From Buttiauxella massiliensis (GTDB lineage: Bacteria; Pseudomonadota; Gammaproteobacteria; Enterobacterales; Enterobacteriaceae), in assembly GCF_902500225.1 (NCBI RefSeq), contig NZ_LR722655.1:160827-224826 (forward strand): a stretch of DNA of 64,000 bases. The letters run 5' to 3'. Below, piece by piece: positions 28,361 to 36,650 of this stretch. The notes beneath the pieces are model-generated. The model was not told the DNA's origin, did not search any database, and saw only the letters and a list, made by a program, of their open reading frames with translations. Both the position numbers and the translations under genes were made by a program. Positions within the stretch are counted from its first letter, which is position 1. Every line of letters begins with the position of its first letter.

Positions 28361-29821
28361 TTAACTCCGCCAGAACGTCCTGGAAAACAGAATCAACACG
28401 GGATAAATCTCAAGTCGTCCTAATAACATCGCCGCACACATTAAATATTTCGCACTGTCACTTAACGTGCCAAACCCCGCCGCCGTTTCGCCAAAACCTA
28501 ACCCCATATTATTAATACAGGCGGCGACGGTGGCGAAGGAAGTTAATAAGTCATAGCCCTGTAAATTCAGCATCCAGATGAAAAACAGGGTGCACACCAC
28601 GTAGAGAAAGAAAAAGCTCCACACCGAGCGCAATACCCGGTCGTTTACCGGCGAATTGCCGATGCGGATACTCATGATGGCGCGTGGGTGGGCGAGTTGA
28701 TGGACTTCATGGCGAGTCTGTTTGAATAACACCAGGAAGCGCAGCGCTTTGATCCCGCCGCAGGTTGACCCTACGCAGCCGCCAAAGAAACTGGCCGAAA
28801 GCAGCAGGACGATGGTGTGTACCGGCCAGGAGGCGTAATCGCTGGTCGACAGCCCGTTGTCGGTAATCATTGAGCTGGTGAGGAAAAATGCGTGTACGAA
28901 AGAAGCAGGCAAGGCGTACATCCCGGCGCGCCAGACTTCGAGTGTGATGATTAAAATCACCACGCTTGCGACCAACAGGAAGAACTTTAGCTCGGCACTT
29001 TTCAGGAACGGTTTGATGCTACGCCGCGCAAGGGCGACAAAATAGAGCGTGAAGTTGATGGCGGAGAGCAATGAAAATGCCCCGGCGACCAGTTCGATAG
29101 CGTAACTGTCATAAAAGCCGATGCTTTCTGTTCGCGTCGAAAACCCGCCTAATGACACGGTAGAAAGGCCGTGGCAAAGCGCGTCGAAGAACGGCATTCC
29201 TGCGAGCTTGTACGCAATAGTACATGCGCCGCCGAGCAGCAAATAGGTCAGCCACAGGCTTTTGGCGGTATCCGCAAGGCGTGGGGTGAGACGCTCTTCT
29301 TTAAATGGCCCAGGCATTTCGGACTGATAAAGTTTCATGCCCCCAATACCGAGCAGCGGTAGCACGGCAACCGCCAGCACTATGACACCGAGGCCGCCGA
29401 CGAAGTTGAGCTGCGCGCGATAATAAAGAATCGACTTGGGCAAATGGCCAACATCATTGAAAACAGTCGCTCCGGTGGTGGTTATCCCCGAAACCCCTTC
29501 AAATATGGCATCTGCTAAAGAGACGTTATAGCTGTCATCAAGCCACAGCGGCATGGCGCTGATCACCGAAAACAGCAGCCAAAACATAACGATGATAATA
29601 AATCCATCGCGAGTTTCGAGTTGAATATTAGACCGGCCAGTCATCACCCAGGCCAGGCTTCCCAGTGTAAAAGTGATGAGAAAGGTATAAAGAAAGCCAA
29701 ACAGACTGCGTTCTTTTTCGACTAAAGCCAGCAACATAGGCGGGATCATGGTCAAACTGTATAGAACTACCAGAAACGCACAAAGGTGAATCACAATTCT
29801 AAAACGGGTTGATATATACAT
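28361..29821 (-). CDS. trkG: Trk potassium uptake membrane subunit
   Basis: 486 residues with four TM-pore-TM repeats. Pore-loop selectivity residues are seen in SGITTTGATV, STVSLGGFST, SSMITDNGLS and ACINNMGLGFG. Blocks such as RDGFIIIVMFWLLFSVISA and SSFFGGCVGSTCGGIK resemble E. coli TrkG and TrkH; TrkG (485) looks nearer, though in E. coli trkG is in the Rac prophage. No prophage genes surround it here. It needs TrkA, absent from the window. The start at 29821 (MYISTRFRIV) is chosen by family length. Confidence 0.88.
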   Translation of the reverse strand: MYISTRFRIVIHLCAFLVVLYSLTMIPPMLLALVEKERSLFGFLYTFLITFTLGSLAWVMTGRSNIQLETRDGFIIIVMFWLLFSVISAMPLWLDDSYNVSLADAIFEGVSGITTTGATVFNDVGHLPKSILYYRAQLNFVGGLGVIVLAVAVLPLLGIGGMKLYQSEMPGPFKEERLTPRLADTAKSLWLTYLLLGGACTIAYKLAGMPFFDALCHGLSTVSLGGFSTRTESIGFYDSYAIELVAGAFSLLSAINFTLYFVALARRSIKPFLKSAELKFFLLVASVVILIITLEVWRAGMYALPASFVHAFFLTSSMITDNGLSTSDYASWPVHTIVLLLSASFFGGCVGSTCGGIKALRFLVLFKQTRHEVHQLAHPRAIMSIRIGNSPVNDRVLRSVWSFFFLYVVCTLFFIWMLNLQGYDLLTSFATVAACINNMGLGFGETAAGFGTLSDSAKYLMCAAMLLGRLEIYPVLILFSRTFWRS

Positions 29822-29936
29822 CAGAGAAACCCAGATACCTGTGTTATTCAGGTATATCAATCAGGTACGGATGGCAAAGTATAGGGTATTTTGGGTAGGA
29901 AAGGTTATCTGGCTTTATTGTGAAGGGAAGCGTTGT

Positions 29937-29966
29937 TAAATGGGCAACACAGGGGGTGCCCATTTA
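29937..29966 (-). terminator. hairpin after yahO
   Basis: TAAATGGGCA and TGCCCATTTA arms around a 10-nt loop, 10 nt past the yahO stop. The terminal U-run is weak. Confidence 0.55.
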
Positions 29967-29975
29967 GAAGACAGG

Positions 29976-30254
29976 TTATTTCTTCTTGTATACGTCTGCG
30001 GTGCCGTGAATTTTATTCTCGGTATCTGCAGAAGTTACAACATAAAACTGACCACCCAGCTCATCGGCTTTCTTGGAGAGTTCTGCTTTGGCATCAGATG
30101 GTGACATTTCACCACTGGTGGTGATGGTACCTACTTTTACATACTGATCTTTATGGTCGTTATAGGCTTCTTTCGTCAACAGTTCTGCTGACAATGCACT
30201 GAATGATACTGCACCCAAAGTTAACGCTACCAATACACCCTTAGCTATTTTCAT
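29976..30254 (-). CDS. yahO: DUF1471 (YhcN/BhsA family) periplasmic protein
   Basis: 92 residues with a Sec signal peptide (residues 1-22, cut after SALSA) and a compact DUF1471 domain: YVKVGTITTSGEMSPSDAKAEL...NKIHGTADVYKKK. It matches E. coli YahO (91 residues) including the C-terminal IHGTA-x-(I/V)YKKK. Family members are linked to stress and biofilm. The start at 30254 has GAGG 6 nt upstream. Confidence 0.92.
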   Translation of the reverse strand: MKIAKGVLVALTLGAVSFSALSAELLTKEAYNDHKDQYVKVGTITTSGEMSPSDAKAELSKKADELGGQFYVVTSADTENKIHGTADVYKKK

Positions 30255-31240
30255 GACGAACCTCATCTTTGCTTATGGTAGATAAATTGTTTTCCCTACC
30301 TTTAGACTATGGTTCAGAACTGTATTTCTCGCCAACTTAGGGAAAGAAAAATTTTGTTCAAAAATAGATGCATAAGAGATTGTTCAGTATTGAAAAGTAT
30401 GATTATTGCTAACCTTATCTGAGAACAGCAGATAAAGGGTGAATGGGCACCGGCGCGAAAGTGTCGCCATGCAGGTCCAATATCCAAAAAATGCCAATCA
30501 ACAACACCGAGATATTCATACCTACAGTTAACCGCCGACATCACTCAGGACTATTTGGTCAACGCTTGTTCATCAGTTTTGTTTGATCCGTTACTGGTCG
30601 CCCAAACGCCTTCCTGCATCTTGAATTATTTTGGGTATATAATTAATGGCTTGCAATTAATTATTAACACTTTGATACCTTAATGCCGCAATTGTTCTCA
30701 TTGAGTTGATTAGTGTTTGTTAAAAATAAACAAAAAACCGTTTTGTTATGTGCTAATAAGGCTGGTTTAATACTTGGGTATAACACGAAATAATTACTCT
30801 GCAGAAAGAGCATCACCCTCAATGATGTTGGGGGGTTATTGTCATTTCATTCTTTTCTGGTGGTGCATTCATCGGTGAGTGAGGTGTTATGAATGCTGTC
30901 GTGATATTTTCGATTGTACAGGTTGTTTTTTACAGAACTTAGTTCTGATTTTTTATTTTTGTTTATACGGAAAATGCTATCGAAAATAGAATGCCATTGT
31001 ATAGATTAAATTTTTTATCTTTGTTTTTAGATGGTAAGTCTGGCGACCACACTCTTTGTGCCATTTTTGCAGTAATGTCTGTTTGTTCTATTATCAAAAT
31101 AGTTAATAAAAACCAACGGGTTTATATTACTGGGCTCAATCTAATTTTTTAAAATGCAATGCCAGCGATCTGCTGTCCCGGTCATTAATGCTCGAGATCT
31201 GGATAGTTACGTAGTCACTATCACCTGGAATAACCGCATC
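30255..31240. other. 986-bp intergenic region without a gene
   Basis: AT-rich between yahO and the five-gene efflux operon, with divergent promoters expected. It contains a half ERIC (30604-30640). Short open frames here (for example 30314-30544, bottom strand) lack an RBS and resemble nothing I know. The region from about 30640 to 31150 is much more AT-rich than the flanking genes. I see no tRNA or clear operator. Confidence 0.5.
30604..30640. repeat. ERIC terminal fragment
   Basis: AACGCCTTCCTGCATCTTG followed by AATTATTTTGGGTATAT, the terminal 37 bp of an ERIC like the one at 12449-12574. The rest of the element is missing. Confidence 0.75.
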
Positions 31241-32353
31241 ATGGAAATTAATGATACCCCCTTAGCTGAGAAAAGACTGGTTGCCAGATTTCTGGATATG
31301 TTCATCAAATTTGGTCTCATCCTCGCACTAGCCTCCTTCTGTTTTACTGTCATCTCGCCTTTTATGAATATGCTGCTGTGGGCACTTATTCTGGCGGTGA
31401 CTCTCTATCCGCTTCATCAACGTTTTGCTGCGCGTATGGGGAATAAACAGGGATGGGCTGCGACCTTGCTGGTATTGCTGGGGGTGTTGCTAATCGTTGT
31501 ACCTACCATCGCGATGATTAGCTCCCTGGGTGATAGCGTCAGTGCACTTATTTCAAAAGTCACCAGCGATAGCCTGGTCATTCCGCAACCTTCGAATCGC
31601 CTGGTGGCAATACCGATTGTGGGTGAAAAAATCTATGTTGTGTGGATGAGGGCCGCGACAGATTTGCCGGGTTTAGTTAAAAGTTATGGCCCGCAACTAG
31701 GTGAGATTACCCGCCAGGTTATTACCATTCTGGCTAGCATGAGTGGCGGTTTGATTGGCTTTGTATTCTCCTTTATCGTCGCCGGTATCATGATGGCCTG
31801 GGGTGCTTCAGGTGCGGCAAGTGCCACGAGTATCGCCACCCGCATCACCGATGAAAGAAAAGGCCCGGCCCTGACTAAACTTTGCACCAATACCATTCGT
31901 GCCGTAGCGATGGGGGTTATTGGTGTTGCCTTCATTCAGGCGTTGCTGGCCGGTATTGTGATGGCGTTCGCTGGTATTCCTGCCGTGGGGATTTTCTTCG
32001 TTCTGGCTCTGATTCTGGGTATTGCCCAGGTTCCGGTGATACTGGTTACCGCCCCGGCTATCGCGATTATGTGGATGACAGGCGACAACGGAACGGTGAT
32101 GAATATCATTTTCACCATTCTGCTGATTGTCGCCGGTATGGCGGACAATGTGCTGAAACCTTTGTTGTTGGGGCGTGGTGTAGATGTGCCAATGCCTGTG
32201 GTGCTATTGGGGGCGCTGGGAGGTATGGCGACCAACGGTATTCTCGGCATGTTTATTGGCGCGACCTTGCTTTCTATTGGTTACCGAATCTTCATGGCCT
32301 GGGTTAAAGAAGGTCCGTCAGGCCCGACGTTGAGCGGGCAAGATGCTCTGTGA
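31241..32353 (+). CDS. AI-2E-family membrane permease (YdiK-like)
   Basis: 370 residues and about 8 TMs. The AI-2E/PerM family is seen in LLWALILAVTLYPLHQ, the long central soluble segment (SLGDSVSALISKVTSD...), and the C-terminal NVLKPLLLGRGVDVPMPVVLLGALGG. YdiK (370 residues) is the nearest E. coli protein I recall. The family includes autoinducer-2 exporters and sodium/proton antiporters; the substrate here is unknown. The start at 31241 (MEINDTPLAEKR) is favoured; the frame extends 29 codons upstream. First gene of a five-gene operon, overlapping the next by 11 nt. Confidence 0.85.
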   Translation: MEINDTPLAEKRLVARFLDMFIKFGLILALASFCFTVISPFMNMLLWALILAVTLYPLHQRFAARMGNKQGWAATLLVLLGVLLIVVPTIAMISSLGDSVSALISKVTSDSLVIPQPSNRLVAIPIVGEKIYVVWMRAATDLPGLVKSYGPQLGEITRQVITILASMSGGLIGFVFSFIVAGIMMAWGASGAASATSIATRITDERKGPALTKLCTNTIRAVAMGVIGVAFIQALLAGIVMAFAGIPAVGIFFVLALILGIAQVPVILVTAPAIAIMWMTGDNGTVMNIIFTILLIVAGMADNVLKPLLLGRGVDVPMPVVLLGALGGMATNGILGMFIGATLLSIGYRIFMAWVKEGPSGPTLSGQDAL

Positions 32354-33866
32354 AGACAGATTCAGGCGCCTCCTGATAACGGGGGGCGCAAGCCTGGTCT
32401 TGAGCGCGTGTACCACTCTGGGACCTGACTATAAAACTCCACAAGTTCCGGAGCTGGCGCAATGGCAACCGGTGACGAAGAGTATGGCATCTGGTGTATC
32501 TCAGAGCAGTTATGACCAGTGGTGGATACAGCTTAATGACCCGACGCTTACGATGCTCGTCAACGAAGCTTTGCGGAAAAACCCCGACGTTAAAATTGCC
32601 GGTCTGCGCTTGCTTGAATCACGAGCGCAGTTGGGGATTGCAGAAAGCTTACTCTCACCTCAGGCAACCATTGGCGATGGGCAAGTCATTACTGGCGGTC
32701 AACAACGTAATGACCGTTACATCGCTAGCACCAACTATGGCGCGGGCTTTAACCTGGGATGGGAGATCGATTTCTGGGGCAAGTTCAAACGAGGTGTCGA
32801 ATCTGCCGATGCGAGTTACTTCGCAACACTTGCGCAATATGACGATATTCAGGTGCTGATGGCGGCACAAGTCGCACAGCTGTATGTGAATATCCGTACG
32901 CTTGAAGCGCGCCTGCAAATTACCCGCAGTAACGCCAAAATTCAGCAGCGTAGCCTGCAAATCACAGAACGTTTATTCCTCAGCGGCAACAGCGCTGAGC
33001 TAGATGTACAGCAGGCGAGAACCCAATATCTATCAACTCTCTCAAGTCTTCCTCAACTGGAAACAAGTCTGCGTCAGAGCCAGAACGCATTGAGCGTGCT
33101 GCTGGCGCGAAAACCTGGCCCGTTACCCGAAATGGTCGATAACACAGGGGTCCTTCCGAAGGGCAATCTCGAGCTGGTGTCGGAACTACCGGCAGATTTG
33201 CTGCGCCGCCGACCTGATGTGCGAGCGGCTGAAAGGCAATTAGCGGCACAGTCAGCCTTGATAGGCGTGGCAGAAACTGAACTCTATCCATCTATTTCTC
33301 TTTTCGGCAGCGTGGGAATTAGCGCCCGAAATGGCGGAAGTAGCACGCTCTCCTGGGCTGCGGGGCCGACATTTAGTTGGAACTTGCTTGATCAAGGGCG
33401 GCTGGGTAACCAGGTGTTGGTACAAGATGCGCGGTTCCTGCAACTGCATGAACGCTACCGGGATACGGTATTTCAGGCCGCACGTGAAGTGGATGATGCA
33501 GCCGTTGCTTACGCCAATGATAAACAAGAGATCGATCTGCTGACCCAAACCGGGCAAGCGGCAAACCGTTCTTTGGATATCGCCAACACCCAATATCGTG
33601 AGGGTATGGCTGACTTCCAGCGTGTGCTGGATTCACAAAGAGCCTTGTTCAATCAGCAGGAGCGACTAGTGAATAGCCGGGGTGCCCTGATGCGTGACTT
33701 GATTACGCTCTATAAGGCTCTGGGCGGCGGTTGGGAGAAAGGGCGTGAGCGCCCACTGGTTGATAAGCAAACCGATGCTCATTTACGCCAGCGTGATAAC
33801 TGGGTGCCTTTATTGGATGCCCCTTTGCCATCAGCAACGTTACCCAAAGAAGGTAAACAGCAATGA
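32343..33866 (+). CDS. outer-membrane efflux lipoprotein, NodT/OprM family
   Basis: 507 residues. A lipoprotein signal with lipobox LSAC (Cys about residue 22) is followed by two OEP (TolC-like) repeats of coiled-coil hairpins and strands. Landmarks: CTTLGPDYKTP, GWEIDFWGKFKRGVESADA and LLRRRPDVRAAERQLAAQSALIGVAETELYPSISL. It forms the outer-membrane channel of a tripartite pump. The start ATG lies inside the end of the AI-2E gene; the end shares ATGA with the adaptor gene. The C-terminus has an unusually long charged tail after the last repeat. Confidence 0.93.
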   Translation: MLCEDRFRRLLITGGASLVLSACTTLGPDYKTPQVPELAQWQPVTKSMASGVSQSSYDQWWIQLNDPTLTMLVNEALRKNPDVKIAGLRLLESRAQLGIAESLLSPQATIGDGQVITGGQQRNDRYIASTNYGAGFNLGWEIDFWGKFKRGVESADASYFATLAQYDDIQVLMAAQVAQLYVNIRTLEARLQITRSNAKIQQRSLQITERLFLSGNSAELDVQQARTQYLSTLSSLPQLETSLRQSQNALSVLLARKPGPLPEMVDNTGVLPKGNLELVSELPADLLRRRPDVRAAERQLAAQSALIGVAETELYPSISLFGSVGISARNGGSSTLSWAAGPTFSWNLLDQGRLGNQVLVQDARFLQLHERYRDTVFQAAREVDDAAVAYANDKQEIDLLTQTGQAANRSLDIANTQYREGMADFQRVLDSQRALFNQQERLVNSRGALMRDLITLYKALGGGWEKGRERPLVDKQTDAHLRQRDNWVPLLDAPLPSATLPKEGKQQ

Positions 33867-34957
33867 CAGAATCCTCATCTCCGGCGGGGCAAGCCAGTCG
33901 ACGTGGAGTGATAGGTCTCCTCGTGGTCATCATTTTATTGCTTTGCTGGTATCTGGCAGCGGACCGCCTCACGCCTTATACCTCTCAGGCAAGAATTCAA
34001 GCATTTGTTATCCCCATTGCTGCGGAAGTGGGAGGGCAAATACAAAAGGTCTATGTCCGCGATAATCAGGAGGTCTCGCCGGGCGATAAGCTGTTTGAGC
34101 TTGATCCCGAGCCTTATGACATCGCGTTGGCTAAGGCTCGCTCGGACTATGAAACGGTGCTCAGTTCGGTCAAAGCCAATAATGAAACCATTGCCGCGGC
34201 CAAAGCGGGTTTACAGGCGGCGACAGCCGCTTATCAAAATGCGGCTAAAGACGCTGAACGTCAGGAGCGTTTGTATCGTGAAGATCCCGGCACCATCTCA
34301 GTTCGCCGACTCGAAGTGGCACAAGCCACGCGGGAAACCGCGCGTAGCCAGATGGCAGCCGCCGCTGCTGATGTGCGCCGAGCGACGGAAGCCGCGGGCG
34401 TTTCCGGGGAAAAAAACTCACAACTGCTGAGCGCTCGTTCCGCGGTGCAAAAAGCCGAACTGGACCGGAAAAATGCCGTAGTTGTTGCGACCAACCGCGG
34501 GTTGGTAACGGATCTGCGCACTGATATCGGACAGTTTCTTGGCGCGGGAGCACCCGTTATGACGCTGGTGGCGATAAACGATGTCTGGATTAGCGCGGAT
34601 ATGACCGAAAATAACATCGGCAATGTGAATATCGGTGATGAAGTCGCCATTTTGCTCGACAGCATGCCGGGGCATATTTTCAAAGGCCAGGTGCGCAGCA
34701 TCAGTTATGGCGTAAGTGCTACACAAAGCCAGCCCGCAGGTGTTCTGCCTACGGTCGATAATAGCCGTGACTGGCTACGTCAGGCGCAGCGGTTCCCGGT
34801 GAAAATAGCCTTTGTTAAAGACGATTTCCCTCCGGTTAAAAACTTGCGGGTCGGTGGGCAGGCGGATGTATTGGTCTATGCCAATGGCGCTGGCGTAATG
34901 AGCTTCTTCGGTAGCATCTACATACGACTGATGAGCTGGTTCTCGTATATCTACTGA
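33863..34957 (+). CDS. HlyD-family membrane-fusion (adaptor) protein
   Basis: 364 residues. One N-terminal TM (IGLLVVIILLLCWYLA) precedes the lipoyl half-motif IPIAAEVGGQIQKVYVRDNQEVSPGD, an alpha-helical coiled-coil hairpin (residues about 90-200), the second lipoyl half (VVATNRGLVTDLRTDIGQF) and a beta-barrel domain. It resembles AaeA/EmrA-type adaptors. It joins the DUF2955 inner-membrane protein to the NodT channel. 4-nt overlap upstream, 8-nt gap downstream. Confidence 0.93.
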   Translation: MTESSSPAGQASRRGVIGLLVVIILLLCWYLAADRLTPYTSQARIQAFVIPIAAEVGGQIQKVYVRDNQEVSPGDKLFELDPEPYDIALAKARSDYETVLSSVKANNETIAAAKAGLQAATAAYQNAAKDAERQERLYREDPGTISVRRLEVAQATRETARSQMAAAAADVRRATEAAGVSGEKNSQLLSARSAVQKAELDRKNAVVVATNRGLVTDLRTDIGQFLGAGAPVMTLVAINDVWISADMTENNIGNVNIGDEVAILLDSMPGHIFKGQVRSISYGVSATQSQPAGVLPTVDNSRDWLRQAQRFPVKIAFVKDDFPPVKNLRVGGQADVLVYANGAGVMSFFGSIYIRLMSWFSYIY

Positions 34958-34965
34958 GGTAGGCC

Positions 34966-35979
34966 ATGCATAACGGGGATCGTGCGGTACTGAGAATTGG
35001 AGTGGGATCGGCCATTGCGGCGCTGGTCTGCTACGGCCTTGCACTACCGATGCCGCATTTGGGCTGCATTATGGCCTGGATTGTGTTGTGTCAGGGGAAA
35101 CCTTTGCCCATCAAAAAGGGGATTATTGTTGGCTTAGTGCTAACGATGACCATGATTGGTGGCGTGCTGATGGTGCCTTTACTGACGCACTACCCGTTAT
35201 CTGCATTGCTGTTTACGGCGCTGCTGCTTTATCTGCTGATGCTGATGGGGCTTAGAGGGAAGGGAACCCAGGCCATGCTACTGACGACGGCCATTACCAT
35301 CATTCCGATTGCCGGACTCATCGAGCAGTCACTAGCTATTGGTATTGCTCAAATGATGGGGCTTGGCATCATCATTGGTACGGTGGTTAACCGGTTTGCG
35401 TTAGTACTGTTCCCGCCGCAGGCCACACTTGCCTTAGCAGCTAAGGATCTATTGCCTCCTGAATCTCCACACCAGCTGGCTTTACGTGCAGTACTTATTG
35501 TATTGCCGGTGTGGTTGTTAGCATTAAGCAACCCTGCGTTTTATATCCCGGCAGTGATGAAAACCGTGATGCTGGCACAGCAAACCAACACGCTTGCGGC
35601 AAAACAGGTCGGGAAAGAGTTGGTGCTATCGACTCTGATGGGGGCGCTGTTGGCGGTGGTGCTGTGGTTTGGGCTTAGCATCTGGCCTTCATTCCTGATG
35701 CTGGTGCTGTGGATGGCTTTCGTTAGCCTTTGGGTTGCGCGCCGTTTGGTGCGACTGGCGGCTGGCCGATTCACCCCCTCTTTCTGGAGTAATGCCTGGG
35801 TCACCTGCCTGATTCTGTTTGGCCCAGCAATTCAGGACAGTGCTTCCGGTAAAGATGTCTGGCTGGCATCGCTGATGCGCTGTTCTCTATATGTTGCTGT
35901 TGCCCTGTATGGCTGGGCGTGTGTGGTGGTTCTTGAACGCTGGCATCAGGCTGGTCGTCCAGCAGCCGAAACAGATTAA
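34966..35979 (+). CDS. DUF2955 inner-membrane protein (FUSC/AaeB-like transporter)
   Basis: 337 residues with about 10 TMs in two blocks (residues 8-150 and 180-330), the pattern of DUF2955 and of AaeB/YccS (FUSC) proteins. Landmarks: LPMPHLGCIMAWIVLCQG and LMLVLWMAFVSLWVARRLVRLA. In place of an MFS or RND pump it probably provides the transport step beside HlyD and NodT; this is inference from context. GAGGTAGGCC precedes the ATG. Confidence 0.82.
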   Translation: MHNGDRAVLRIGVGSAIAALVCYGLALPMPHLGCIMAWIVLCQGKPLPIKKGIIVGLVLTMTMIGGVLMVPLLTHYPLSALLFTALLLYLLMLMGLRGKGTQAMLLTTAITIIPIAGLIEQSLAIGIAQMMGLGIIIGTVVNRFALVLFPPQATLALAAKDLLPPESPHQLALRAVLIVLPVWLLALSNPAFYIPAVMKTVMLAQQTNTLAAKQVGKELVLSTLMGALLAVVLWFGLSIWPSFLMLVLWMAFVSLWVARRLVRLAAGRFTPSFWSNAWVTCLILFGPAIQDSASGKDVWLASLMRCSLYVAVALYGWACVVVLERWHQAGRPAAETD

Positions 35980-35989
35980 GGGGGTTAAA

Positions 35990-36415
35990 ATGTTGCTGGT
36001 CTTGATAACTGGGATGCCTGTCATCCTGTGCAATATGTTGCTGCAATCACTTATGTCTGTTTGGTGCATTCGCTTTTACATCAAGCGCTTTCACCAGAAG
36101 GAAGGGATGTTGTATGGCGTATTGGCATTGTTCGGCATCATCATCATCGTATTGGTGGGTAATCTGCTGCAAATAATGCTGTGGGGGATCTTGTTTTTGT
36201 GGCTCGGGGAGTTTTCCTCACTGCAAGAGGCTGTTTATCACTCTGGCGTCAATTTTGCCACGTTGGGTTATGGCGATATCGTGATGAGTACAAAATGGAA
36301 GCTGCTCGGCCCACTGGAAGCGGTGAATGGTGCGCTGATGATTGGGTTGTCCGGTGCCAGCATGCTAGCGGTGCTACAGCACCATATCCGCAAGCAATTG
36401 GGGAATTTAAAGTAA
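35990..36415 (+). CDS. small two-TM potassium-channel-like protein
   Basis: 141 residues. TMs at about 5-25, 45-70 and 105-125, with the pore loop SGVNFATLGYGDIVMS carrying the K+ selectivity filter TLGYGD (Pfam ion channel 2 type). It has no RCK or cyclic-nucleotide domain. AGGGGG lies 6 nt from the ATG at 35990 and the gap to the DUF2955 gene is 10 nt, so it is co-transcribed with the efflux genes. Its association with a tripartite exporter is unusual. Confidence 0.85.
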   Translation: MLLVLITGMPVILCNMLLQSLMSVWCIRFYIKRFHQKEGMLYGVLALFGIIIIVLVGNLLQIMLWGILFLWLGEFSSLQEAVYHSGVNFATLGYGDIVMSTKWKLLGPLEAVNGALMIGLSGASMLAVLQHHIRKQLGNLK

Positions 36416-36650
36416 TCTTTTTTATCTGGCGCAAAGTTTTTCGCTATTGCTGCAATATTGGGTTGCATAGCAGAAGTATTGACGTATTTAAAGCAGTTGA
36501 ATGTATTGAAATGTGGAAATTTTAAGTAAGAGAATTATATATATCTGGAAATGATAAAGTTATACAAAAAAGAGCAGTTGAGATAATATTCAACTCACAG
36601 GGGAATTCCTTAATAGAAATAATATCTCGCGAAGAATAAATGTTACACTT

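Noticed and set aside
28361..30254. trkG as evidence of a Rac-like prophage here
   Set aside because: No integrase, recombinase, structural or lysis genes flank it; neighbours are ordinary yah genes.
30314..30544. 76-codon bottom-strand frame in the yahO-efflux gap
   Set aside because: No RBS, no recognisable domain, atypical composition.
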